A DNA stretch of 64,000 nucleotides, from NCBI RefSeq assembly GCF_900104335.1, contig NZ_FMXT01000003.1, forward strand, positions 211,623 to 275,622, written 5' to 3'. Below, piece by piece: positions 7,301 to 14,885 of the stretch. Numbering within the stretch: position 1 is the first letter of the stretch; the number at the start of each line of letters is the position of its first letter. Position numbers and translations under genes: made by a program. The notes below the pieces were generated by a model. The model ran no database searches, was not told where the DNA came from, and saw nothing but the letters and a program-made list of their open reading frames with translations. Origin of the DNA: Pseudobutyrivibrio sp. YE44. GTDB lineage: Bacteria; Bacillota; Clostridia; Lachnospirales; Lachnospiraceae.

Positions 7301-8755
7301 ATGAAAAAAAGAATAGCAATCTTTGTGGGATTGATTTTTGCATTTTTAGCAGGAGTATTTGGACCAAGATACTATGAAGGGTATGTTGCCAAAAAGCAGA
7401 CATCAAGCGAAAGACTTCAATTAGAACAGGCAATAGCAACAAATGTAGAGGTGGAGGATATAAAGAATTCTCCAGAGGCAGTAGCGTTAAGCTGGGATGA
7501 GTGCAAGGAATTTACCGAGCTTTTCAATACAGATGAGTATAATGGCTTTTATGTTGCAACGTTTTCTAGTCCTGATGAAATCTTTTGGAACACAGTTCTT
7601 GCTGATGGAGCAGGAATTAAAAGAAAGAACTTAACAAAAGCGGAAAAAGAATTTTACCTAGATAAGAATGATGCGGATTGTCTTTACTCTGAGTTGGTTG
7701 GCATCTCAAGTAGTGATTTAGATAGCTATATTTATAGCCATACAGGAATCAGGCTTAAGTCTGTGAAAAAGGACCTGTGTTGGATATATAATAAGGATTA
7801 TGATGCATACTATAAGGAGCAGCAGTTTACTAGCTACGAACCATGCACTTGTGTATCTGGATTAAGAGTTAATAACACCTACGTGTTGGAAATGGCAAGT
7901 GACGATTTTAGGGCGGATGCTTATGTAGATTTCCCTAACAAAGAAATAGCTTTGGTTAAAACTGAGAATGGCTATGTCTTAAAATCCAATCAGAATATGT
8001 GGGAGGTCGGCAATGATCCAAAGTATACTATGGATTTAGATATACCACAATTGGGAGAAGACGCGCGTCTGATATCCTACCAAGGGGATGAGGATTATAC
8101 AGAAGATGGAACCTCAGCCTTAATTGCTATAGTGATAGACAATGAAATGAGTGACTATGTGCGCTTGCATTGTTTTACTGATGAAGAAGATTTTGATATA
8201 AAAAGCATCAGAGATATCGGCTGTTTTGATGTAAATGCCGATGGAGTTAAGGATATTATTGTAGTAGGAAAAGATTTCAATTCTGAGAACAAAGTTGTTA
8301 TTATTACTTGTGAGGAAAATTACGCCAACGATGGGTATAAACTACATCCATCAGAATCTTTATCCATGAGGATAAGTACGGAATTAGGTGATAATATTAC
8401 AACAGATGCTATTAGAGAAGCCTTGCTTGGAGAGAGTGGTGGAGAATACAACACTTGGCAGGAGGCTTATAAGCAGTTTGTAATGGTCAAAGGATCTGAC
8501 TTTGACGAAAAATACGCCTTGGCTTATATTGATGATGACGATGTTCCAGAGTTAGTTGTAGATTACTATTACTGTAGTACTTTAGATGTGTATTCGTTTA
8601 AGGATGGAATGGTAAAAGCGGTTATTAAAGAATATGATTATAATGTAAGTGAATCGGACGAGGAAGAGACGGATATCGAAGGAGACACTTATAAAGATTT
8701 ACGTGGTAAATACACAGCCGATAAATTTATAAACATGTTAAATAAGAACTACTAA
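7301..8755 (+). CDS. Membrane-anchored exported protein of unknown function
   Basis: 484 residues. The N-terminus KKRIAIFVGLIFAFLAGVFGP is a signal/anchor segment, and the rest is hydrophilic and acidic. Two stretches look like calcium-binding or FG-GAP-like beta-propeller turns: DVNADGVKDIIVVGKD (about residue 310) and YALAYIDDDDVPELVVDYYY (about residue 405), the latter a common motif in exported Lachnospiraceae proteins. No catalytic motif is seen. It lies divergently from the NRPS-like trio and 24 bp before mutS2, probably transcribed with it. Function not assigned. Confidence 0.75.
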   Translation: MKKRIAIFVGLIFAFLAGVFGPRYYEGYVAKKQTSSERLQLEQAIATNVEVEDIKNSPEAVALSWDECKEFTELFNTDEYNGFYVATFSSPDEIFWNTVLADGAGIKRKNLTKAEKEFYLDKNDADCLYSELVGISSSDLDSYIYSHTGIRLKSVKKDLCWIYNKDYDAYYKEQQFTSYEPCTCVSGLRVNNTYVLEMASDDFRADAYVDFPNKEIALVKTENGYVLKSNQNMWEVGNDPKYTMDLDIPQLGEDARLISYQGDEDYTEDGTSALIAIVIDNEMSDYVRLHCFTDEEDFDIKSIRDIGCFDVNADGVKDIIVVGKDFNSENKVVIITCEENYANDGYKLHPSESLSMRISTELGDNITTDAIREALLGESGGEYNTWQEAYKQFVMVKGSDFDEKYALAYIDDDDVPELVVDYYYCSTLDVYSFKDGMVKAVIKEYDYNVSESDEEETDIEGDTYKDLRGKYTADKFINMLNKNY

Positions 8756-8778
8756 ATATACTTTCAAAGGATAAAAAT

Positions 8779-11253
8779 ATGAACCTTAAAGTTTTAAAGA
8801 CATTAGAGTATGACAAGATAATAGAGCGACTTGCTGAGAAGGCTACCTGTGAGGCAGGAAGACTTCGCTGCCAGCAGTTGCTTCCAATAAATGATATTGA
8901 AGAGATAAAGGTGATGCAGCAGGAGACAGCTTGCGCTTTTAATCGTCTGGTAAAGTTTTCAGATGTAAGCGCCAGTGGCACCACAGATTTGCGCCCATCT
9001 CTTGCCAGACTAGAGCTTGGAAGCTCCCTTGCTATAGACGAGATTCTCGCAGTGGCATCGGTGCTTGAGGTTACAAAGCGTGTGGCAAAATATGGCTCGC
9101 AGATGGAGGAAGAGGATGCCCTTAGCTTCTATTTCAATGGGCTCTCTCCTGAGGTGGCACTTCTTAACGAGATTAGACGCTGCATCATTGATGAGGAGAC
9201 AATCGCAGATGATGCCAGCACAGCCCTCTTTGAGATTCGACGAGGCATGCAGCGCACAAATGAAAAGATTAAGAGTGTCATGAACTCTCTTCTTAACAAC
9301 AGCACCACTAGAGGATATTTGCAGGAGCCTGTTGTTACAATGCGTCAAGGCCGCTATTGCTTGCCAGTTCGCTCTGATTACAAATCAAGAGTGCCAGGTA
9401 TGGTTCACGACCAGTCTTCTACAGGAAGCACTTTCTTCATAGAGCCAATGCAGGCTGTAGATTTAAACAACGAGATGCGCGAGCTTCAGGTTCGCGAGCA
9501 GGATGAAATTCAGCGCATCCTTGCAAATCTTTCAAATAGAATTGCTGAGGTTTCAGAAGGCATAATTCGTAATTATGAATTACTTACAGAGATAGATTTT
9601 ATTCTTGCAAAGGGTCGTTACGCTATAGAGCTTAATGCCAGCAACCCAGAGTTCAACGAAGATGGAATTATAAATCTTCGTGGTGCACGTCATCCACTTC
9701 TTGATCCAAAGAAGGTGGTTGCCACAGATATTAAGCTGGGAGAGGATTACAATCTCTTGCTGGTAACTGGTCCTAACACTGGTGGTAAGACTGTATCACT
9801 TAAGACCTGTGGTCTTCTTACCCTTATGGCCCAGGCTGGTCTTCACATCCCTGCAAAGGATAGAAGCCAGATTGCTGTCTTTGATGATGTGTATGCGGAT
9901 ATTGGTGATGAGCAGTCAATCGAGCAGTCACTGTCTACATTCTCATCTCATATGGTGAACATTGTCCACATTTTAGAGGCTATCAACGGTGGCAGCTATT
10001 CCCATGAGACAGAGGAATTAATTGCTAAGAATAAAAAGGACTTTGTGTATTCAAAGGTAATTCACGGAACCAATGAGCCTAACAAGGTGCCACAGTTCCT
10101 AATTCTTATTGATGAGCTTTGTGCAGGAACAGATCCAAAGGAAGGCGCAGCACTTGCCCAGTCTATTCTTGATAGACTTCACACCCTTGATGTTCGCACA
10201 ATGGCCACCACTCACTATAGTGAGCTGAAGGTTTACGCTCTTTCTACAGAGGGTGTGGAGAACGCATCCTGTGAATTTTCTCTAGAGACACTTAGTCCAA
10301 CTTATAGATTAATCATCGGTGTACCTGGAAAGTCTAACGCTTTTGCAATTTCCAGAAAACTTGGTATTCCTGTAGAGTTAATTGAGGATGCACAGGGCCG
10401 ATTGTCAGAAAATGATAAATCCTTTGAGGATTTGATGGTTGATTTGGAGCAAAAGCGTCATGAAGTTGAGGAAAATGCAGCAGAAGCTGCAGCCGCTTTA
10501 AAGGAAGCTGAGGCAAAACTTGCCAACGCCACAGCCAAAGAAGAGAAAATTAAATCTCAGCGTGAGGAACTAATCCGTCAGGCTCACGAGGATGCAGCTG
10601 CTATTCTTCAGGAAGCTAAGGATATTGCCGATGAAGCCATTCGTGATTTCAATAAATTTGGAAAGGGTGGCGGAAACATTTCTGCCATGGAGGCAAAGCG
10701 TGCTGCCCTTGGAAAGGGTGTAAACAAAGCTAAGAGCAAATCCAAGGAAAAGCAGGAGGTTCAGGAAAACCACAATGTGCCTACTAACCTTCATGTAGGC
10801 GACAAGGTTAAGGTACTTTCAATGAACCTTACCGGAAATGTTTGTACACTTCCAAATGCAAAAGGTGATTTACAGGTTCAGATGGGCATCATGAAATCCA
10901 CTGTAAACATTAAGGATCTTGTTCTTATTGAGGAAGAGGACAAGTTCGTTCCAAAGAAGGGTACACGTGTGAAGAACATGACCTATGGTGGCTTCAACAA
11001 GGCGGCATCAATCTCACCAGAGATAAATCTTCTTGGTTGTACCGTTGATGAGGGAATTGCCAAGCTGGAGAAATATTTGGATGATGCCTATATTAGTCAT
11101 TTGACTTCAGTTCGTGTGGTTCACGGAAAAGGAACTGGCGCCCTTCGTGCTGGTGTACAGCAGTATCTTCGCAAATGCAAAAACGTGGCTGAATTTCATT
11201 TGGGAGAGTTCGGAGAAGGCGACGCCGGCGTCACAATCGTAACTTTCAAATAA
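8779..11253 (+). CDS. mutS2: MutS2 ATPase/Smr endonuclease
   Basis: An 824-residue MutS-family protein lacking the mismatch-recognition domain. In B. subtilis MutS2 splits collided ribosomes for rescue; in other species it suppresses recombination. Domains in order: core/lever helices (1-300), ATPase with Walker A GPNTGGKT (about 331-338), Walker B LILIDELCAGTDP (about 450), a long coiled coil (residues 530-640), a KOW-like basic segment, and a C-terminal Smr domain with VHGKGTGALRAGV. About 35 residues are inserted between the FSSHMVNIVHILE segment and Walker B (about residues 401-438), where other MutS2 proteins I recall run straight on. The ATG follows AAAGGA at 8766-8771. Confidence 0.94.
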   Translation: MNLKVLKTLEYDKIIERLAEKATCEAGRLRCQQLLPINDIEEIKVMQQETACAFNRLVKFSDVSASGTTDLRPSLARLELGSSLAIDEILAVASVLEVTKRVAKYGSQMEEEDALSFYFNGLSPEVALLNEIRRCIIDEETIADDASTALFEIRRGMQRTNEKIKSVMNSLLNNSTTRGYLQEPVVTMRQGRYCLPVRSDYKSRVPGMVHDQSSTGSTFFIEPMQAVDLNNEMRELQVREQDEIQRILANLSNRIAEVSEGIIRNYELLTEIDFILAKGRYAIELNASNPEFNEDGIINLRGARHPLLDPKKVVATDIKLGEDYNLLLVTGPNTGGKTVSLKTCGLLTLMAQAGLHIPAKDRSQIAVFDDVYADIGDEQSIEQSLSTFSSHMVNIVHILEAINGGSYSHETEELIAKNKKDFVYSKVIHGTNEPNKVPQFLILIDELCAGTDPKEGAALAQSILDRLHTLDVRTMATTHYSELKVYALSTEGVENASCEFSLETLSPTYRLIIGVPGKSNAFAISRKLGIPVELIEDAQGRLSENDKSFEDLMVDLEQKRHEVEENAAEAAAALKEAEAKLANATAKEEKIKSQREELIRQAHEDAAAILQEAKDIADEAIRDFNKFGKGGGNISAMEAKRAALGKGVNKAKSKSKEKQEVQENHNVPTNLHVGDKVKVLSMNLTGNVCTLPNAKGDLQVQMGIMKSTVNIKDLVLIEEEDKFVPKKGTRVKNMTYGGFNKAASISPEINLLGCTVDEGIAKLEKYLDDAYISHLTSVRVVHGKGTGALRAGVQQYLRKCKNVAEFHLGEFGEGDAGVTIVTFK

Positions 11254-11271
11254 ATTTTTAGTAATGTAAAT

Positions 11272-11367
11272 TAGCCCCTAGTAAGCATCAAGCTCTCAGG
11301 TTTCCGAATGAAGCATTCTAAAGCTGAATGAGGAAACACTAAGGCTTGTAGCTGTGACTAGGGGCTA
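11272..11367 (+). repeat. Family A hairpin, copy 3
   Basis: Outer stem TAGCCCCTAGT/ACTAGGGGCTA (11 bp), internal loop AAGCAT opposite GTAGCTGTG, collar CAAGC/GCTTG, stem GTTTCC/GGAAAC, apex AATGAAGCATTCTAAAGCTGA. Shares the core of copies 1, 2 and 4 but has a different outer stem. Lies in the gap after mutS2 with no T-run on the plus strand. Confidence 0.8.
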
Positions 11368-11385
11368 GAGTAGAAAGAGAAATAT

Positions 11386-12057
11386 ATGAATAATTTTATT
11401 ATTGAATATTTAAACATTGAAATTGGCTTAATATGTTTAGTTGAACTAGGCTTTATTATGATGTTCCTAAAGCAGTTCTTTAAAGAGAAAAATGGGATTT
11501 CTCTGTGCATGCTTTTGGTAGCAGTTGGTTTATTCCTGGACGCTTTTTTGATTGCTATTGGTTCTGTAAAGCCTGAAGGCATTTCTGAAAATGTTAGCAG
11601 GGTAAGATTCTTGGCCCATGGCCTTTTGATTCCATTAATGTTTCCTATATGTGGATATGCCCTGGGGTTTGGAAAGAAAGCAATGAGAATTCTTTGGGCA
11701 GTTACTGCAGTAATCATGGTAATTGGATTGGCTCAGGGCTTTGCTGTTAAGCTGGAGCCAGAGGTGCTAGGAAAGACCTACAGACATGTTTCCAGCGATG
11801 CAACCCCAATGTGGGCTGAAAAGGTGAGAAGATTATTATCCTTTGGCACCGTGATACCAGTAATTATTGTTGGAATTTATACTTGGGTAAAAAAGAAGAA
11901 CAAGAATATCTTTTTAGCGGGACTTTTGATGTTTGTTTTTTCAGCAGTAGGTCCAGCTACTGGAAACTTTGATTTAATCTTTTTCTTTTCAATGATTGGT
12001 GAAGTATTCCTTTGCCTGTTTTTCTACAGATTTCTTGTAGGATTTGCAAAAGTTTAA
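11386..12057 (+). CDS. Integral membrane protein of unknown function
   Basis: 223 residues with about seven predicted hydrophobic segments (around residues 13-30, 38-58, 75-92, 97-118, 150-167, 176-192, 195-215). Basic loops such as FKEKN and VKKKNKN between them fit a multi-pass inner-membrane protein. No transporter or enzyme motif recognised. It starts at an ATG after a weak purine-rich stretch (AGAAAGAGAA), directly after a family A hairpin, and stands alone in transcription orientation between mutS2 and the small-protein leader. Confidence 0.6.
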   Translation: MNNFIIEYLNIEIGLICLVELGFIMMFLKQFFKEKNGISLCMLLVAVGLFLDAFLIAIGSVKPEGISENVSRVRFLAHGLLIPLMFPICGYALGFGKKAMRILWAVTAVIMVIGLAQGFAVKLEPEVLGKTYRHVSSDATPMWAEKVRRLLSFGTVIPVIIVGIYTWVKKKNKNIFLAGLLMFVFSAVGPATGNFDLIFFFSMIGEVFLCLFFYRFLVGFAKV

Positions 12058-12102
12058 AGATATAACTTAGTGTGACAATAGTGTGATAATTCCTGTGATA
12101 TA

Positions 12103-12181
12103 TTTTTTTCATCAACAAGGGGTACAGAAAATTAAAAAGTGGCCGATAATAAAATCGGAACAAAAAAGTTGATGAAAAAAT
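12103..12181 (+). promoter_or_regulatory. Foldback leader upstream of the 43-residue small protein
   Basis: TTTTTTCATCAAC (from 12103) pairs with GTTGATGAAAAAA (ending 12180), enclosing about 50 nt that contains a smaller stem CCGAT/ATCGG. The 13-bp closing stem ends 4 nt before the AGGAGG of the next ORF, so folding could affect translation. No known riboswitch recognised. Confidence 0.5.
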
Positions 12182-12199
12182 AACAGGAGGATTCGAAAA

Positions 12200-12331
12200 A
12201 TGGCAGTTGGTGAAATTATCAGATGTTGTACACTTGAGGAGGTTTTTAGAAAGGCATTCGAGCTTAATAGGGAAGGCATCAAGACAGAGTTTGTATCAGC
12301 AAATACTCTTCGAGTTGTTGGATTTGTATAA
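12200..12331 (+). CDS. 43-residue small protein of unknown function
   Basis: ATG at 12200 preceded by AGGAGG at 12185-12190 (9-nt gap) and ended by TAA at 12329-12331. The product starts MAVGEIIRCCTLEEVFRKAF, followed by a short basic and hydrophobic tail ending VVGFV, with a vicinal CysCys pair near residue 9. The excellent ribosome binding site, its own structured leader and a strong downstream terminator (12390-12428) argue that it is a real, separately transcribed gene. I do not recognise a family. Confidence 0.6.
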   Translation: MAVGEIIRCCTLEEVFRKAFELNREGIKTEFVSANTLRVVGFV

Positions 12332-12388
12332 AGAGAATTAGTGTTTTTACATTTTTCTTTTTCATTTAAATTTCTTCCTTTTACCCAA

Positions 12389-12430
12389 GAATAGCTATCT
12401 AAGGCAAATGCTTTAGGTAGCTATTTTTTT
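12389..12430 (+). terminator. Rho-independent terminator after the small protein
   Basis: ATAGCTATCTAAGGC/GCTTTAGGTAGCTAT stem followed by seven T. Separates the small protein from the PadR operon. Confidence 0.88.
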
Positions 12431-12459
12431 GTGGTTAAAAATAATTTTTAAGAAAGGTG

Positions 12460-12488
12460 TTGACATACTTTATCTGTCGTAGTATATT
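12460..12488 (+). promoter_or_regulatory. PadR operon promoter
   Basis: TTGACA at 12460-12465, 17-bp spacer, TATATT at 12483-12488. It is overlapped by the first of four operator-like dyads. Confidence 0.8.
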
Positions 12489-12552
12489 TACTTCAACAGA
12501 TGAAGTACTACATCAGACGTAGTAAACCTATCGTAGTATGACAGATGAAGTA
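12466..12552 (+). promoter_or_regulatory. Array of four 19-bp dyad operators
   Basis: Four 19-bp units of the pattern TACT-N11-AGTA: TACTTTATCTGTCGTAGTA (12466-12484), TACTTCAACAGATGAAGTA (12489-12507), TACTACATCAGACGTAGTA (12506-12524), and TAGTATGACAGATGAAGTA (12534-12552, reverse-like). The second and third overlap by two bases. They cover the spacer, the -10 and the start region of the promoter, as expected for repression by the PadR protein encoded next. Binding by that protein is inference. Confidence 0.7.
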
Positions 12553-12626
12553 CATAAAGGAAGCAGCTCATTGACCTAGGTGATTATAATGCTGCATATT
12601 CCCGTAAAGAATAAAGGAGGTTAAAC

Positions 12627-12965
12627 ATGGCTGAAATCAGTAGTGATGTAATCCGAGGCTACAACGACACCATGATTCTTAGCATCCTAATTAAAGAGCC
12701 ATCTTATGGTTATGAAATATCAAAGCAGATTAGAAACATTACAGAAGAGAAATACATAATCAAGGAGACAACTCTTTATTCTGCATTCACCAGAATGGAG
12801 AAAAACGGATACATTGAATCATTCGTTGCAGATCCAGATCCAGAAGGAAATGGAAAGAAACGGACATATTATCGTGTCACAGATGCCGGCAGAGAGTTTT
12901 ACCGTATCAAATGTGAGGAATGGGATTTAACAAAAGAAGTAGTTGAGAAGTTTATTAACAAGTAA
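12627..12965 (+). CDS. PadR-family transcriptional regulator
   Basis: A 112-residue winged-helix regulator. MILSILIKEPSYGYEISKQIRN...YIIKETTLYSAFTRMEKNGYIES (about residues 13-62) is the classic PadR helix-turn-helix and wing; the C-terminal helix forms the dimer. AAAGGAGG at 12611-12618 marks the start. It heads a three-gene operon with a HAAS/DUF1700-like membrane protein and a DUF4097-type protein, a common Firmicutes trio. Four dyads across the promoter suggest autoregulation. Confidence 0.9.
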   Translation: MAEISSDVIRGYNDTMILSILIKEPSYGYEISKQIRNITEEKYIIKETTLYSAFTRMEKNGYIESFVADPDPEGNGKKRTYYRVTDAGREFYRIKCEEWDLTKEVVEKFINK

Positions 12966-12988
12966 CAGGATTGAAATAGGAGAAGATT

Positions 12989-13996
12989 ATGGAAACTATA
13001 AAAAATTATTTAGAAGCAATGTTCGCAAGCATGCCTAATACTCCTGAAGTTAGAAAAGCTAAAGATGAGCTGCTTCAAATGATGGAGGATAAGTACAATG
13101 AAATGATTGCCGAGGGTGTGAATGAAAACACAGCAGTAGGCACAGTTATTTCAGAATTTGGTAATCTTGAGGAGCTGGCTGAAGATCTTGGACTTACAAA
13201 GGAAGTTGAAGAGGTTCAGGAACGTGAGAAGGAACAGCCAAGACGCTTTGTTTCGATGGATGAGATTAAAGACTTCTTAAACGTTCAAAAGCGTAGAGCA
13301 TTTATGATTGCCCTTGGTGTATTCCTATGCATCACAAGCGTTGTTTGGCCAATACTTATTGACGCTTTGGCTGGAAATAACGGTGAATACTATGGAGCTG
13401 CAGTATTTCATACAAAAGCAGAAGCAATGGAAGGTGCATTGTTCTTCATATCTATCGCCATAGCAGTTGGACTTTTTGTATATAGTGGCATCATGTGCGG
13501 CGACTGGAAATACTTAGAAAAGGAAGCTTGCAAGATTGATATGCAGACAGCGGACATGGTCAAAGGTATGCGTTCTGCTTTCAAGTCTTTTAGAGTCGTT
13601 GCTGTAACAATAGGTTGCGTTCTTTGTGTAACAAGTGTTGTTCCTTGCATCCTTTTTGATGAGTCAGAGGTTGTACCTGTATTCTTGTTTATATTTGTTG
13701 GCGTCGGAGTTTTCCTTTTTGTTTACACTGGAATCATTAACGGTGGCTTTGAGAAAGTTTTGAAGTTAAATGATAGAAAAACACTCAGTGGAAATTATGG
13801 AAAAGATGAGGATGATGTTGAATATGTCAGCAAAACAGCAGAGGTTATCATGGAAGTATATTGGTCAACAGTAACCTGTATTTATTTAATTATTAGCTTC
13901 CTTACCTTCAACTGGCACACAACCTGGATTATTTGGCCAATCGCAGCTGTTCTTCGTAAGATTCTGATGACCGCTCTTGTAAAGGAGGAAGAATAA
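12989..13996 (+). CDS. Permease-prefix/DUF1700-like membrane protein
   Basis: 335 residues. The N-terminal 70 residues (METIKNYLEAMFASMPNTPEVRKAKDELLQMMEDKYNEMI...VISEFGNLEELAEDLGL) form the helical HAAS/permease-prefix domain typical of proteins encoded beside PadR regulators. Hydrophobic segments follow around residues 105-125, 150-170, 205-225, 232-252 and 295-330. It probably works in the membrane with the DUF4097 protein encoded one base downstream. Target and substrate are unknown. Confidence 0.75.
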   Translation: METIKNYLEAMFASMPNTPEVRKAKDELLQMMEDKYNEMIAEGVNENTAVGTVISEFGNLEELAEDLGLTKEVEEVQEREKEQPRRFVSMDEIKDFLNVQKRRAFMIALGVFLCITSVVWPILIDALAGNNGEYYGAAVFHTKAEAMEGALFFISIAIAVGLFVYSGIMCGDWKYLEKEACKIDMQTADMVKGMRSAFKSFRVVAVTIGCVLCVTSVVPCILFDESEVVPVFLFIFVGVGVFLFVYTGIINGGFEKVLKLNDRKTLSGNYGKDEDDVEYVSKTAEVIMEVYWSTVTCIYLIISFLTFNWHTTWIIWPIAAVLRKILMTALVKEEE

Positions 13997-14728
13997 ATGA
14001 GTAAGAAGATTTATTTAATCATTATTTGGGCCGTGACCCTTGTTGCAATAGTGGCAGGCTGCTTAATGCACTTTAGTGGCGCATTTAATCTTTTCGGAAA
14101 ATATGGTCCTCTTGTTGAAAATACTGTTGAGCTATCAGGAGACACATTAACAGGTATCGATATTAATTGTGACTGCGCAGATTTATATGTTAAGTACGGT
14201 GACAAGATTGAAGTTACTTACAAATATCCAAATGGATGTACACCAGAGGTGAAGCTTGAGGATGGTGTATTGACTGTTAATCAGGAAATGAAAAAAGGAT
14301 TTGCAATTAATATTTCTGGAAAGAACACCTACAGACTTGATGTTACGATTCCTAGAACAGCCAAGCTTGATGACGTTACAGTGAATTTGGATTATGGTGA
14401 TTTAGATATTGAAGACCTTTGTTGCACATCTATGATTGTTAATACATCCTGTGGTGACGTTGATGTTAAAAATATAGAAGCAGAGAGTGGAGATTTTTCA
14501 TTAGATTTTGGAGATTTTGATTTGACAAATTCAATGATTGATAGTGTTAATGCAAAGTGTGATTGCGGAGATTTGGATGTAGACGTAGATGCCAAGTATG
14601 TAGATGCATTTGTTGACTTTGGAGATGTGGATGTTACAACAGTTGATAAGAATGCTAAAATCACAGTGGATTACGAATGTGGTGATGCAACCGTTAACGG
14701 CAAAAAAGTGAAGAAAAATCACGACTAG
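13997..14728 (+). CDS. DUF4097-type beta-helical surface protein
   Basis: 243 residues. A membrane anchor (KKIYLIIIWAVTLVAIVAGCLMHF) precedes an exported domain built of short repeats such as LDYGDLDIEDL, TSCGDVDVKNI, LDFGDFDLTNS, CDCGDLDVDVD and VDFGDVDVTTV (about residues 130-225). These regular GD/DV repeats are the mark of the putative-adhesin DUF4097 beta-solenoid. The start codon immediately follows the stop of the preceding gene. Third gene of the PadR operon. A role in envelope-stress sensing is known only by family association. Confidence 0.8.
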   Translation: MSKKIYLIIIWAVTLVAIVAGCLMHFSGAFNLFGKYGPLVENTVELSGDTLTGIDINCDCADLYVKYGDKIEVTYKYPNGCTPEVKLEDGVLTVNQEMKKGFAINISGKNTYRLDVTIPRTAKLDDVTVNLDYGDLDIEDLCCTSMIVNTSCGDVDVKNIEAESGDFSLDFGDFDLTNSMIDSVNAKCDCGDLDVDVDAKYVDAFVDFGDVDVTTVDKNAKITVDYECGDATVNGKKVKKNHD

Positions 14729-14773
14729 ATAGCGTCTTGCTCATAATTTGTAGTTGATGTTTAGAAAAAGTAA

Positions 14774-14869
14774 GAGCCTTTAGTAGGCATCAAGCTCATA
14801 TGTCTCTCAAGCGAAGCTTTCTATAGCTAAGCGGAGAGATATATGGCTTGTAGTCGTAACTAAAGGCTC
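14774..14869 (+). repeat. Family A hairpin, copy 4
   Basis: Outer stem GAGCCTTTAGT/ACTAAAGGCTC (11 bp), internal loop AGGCAT opposite TAGTCGTA, collar CAAGC/GCTTG, stem TCTCTC/GAGAGA, apex AAGCGAAGCTTTCTATAGC. Lies between the convergent PadR operon and beta-galactosidase gene. The outer stem is unrelated in sequence to those of the other copies yet perfectly complementary. Confidence 0.8.
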
Positions 14870-14885
14870 GTAGTATTTATGTGAA

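Noticed and set aside
12466..12552. Short direct repeats at the PadR promoter as a CRISPR-like array
   Set aside because: Units are 19-bp dyads with 0-10 bp between them, not repeats with unique spacers.
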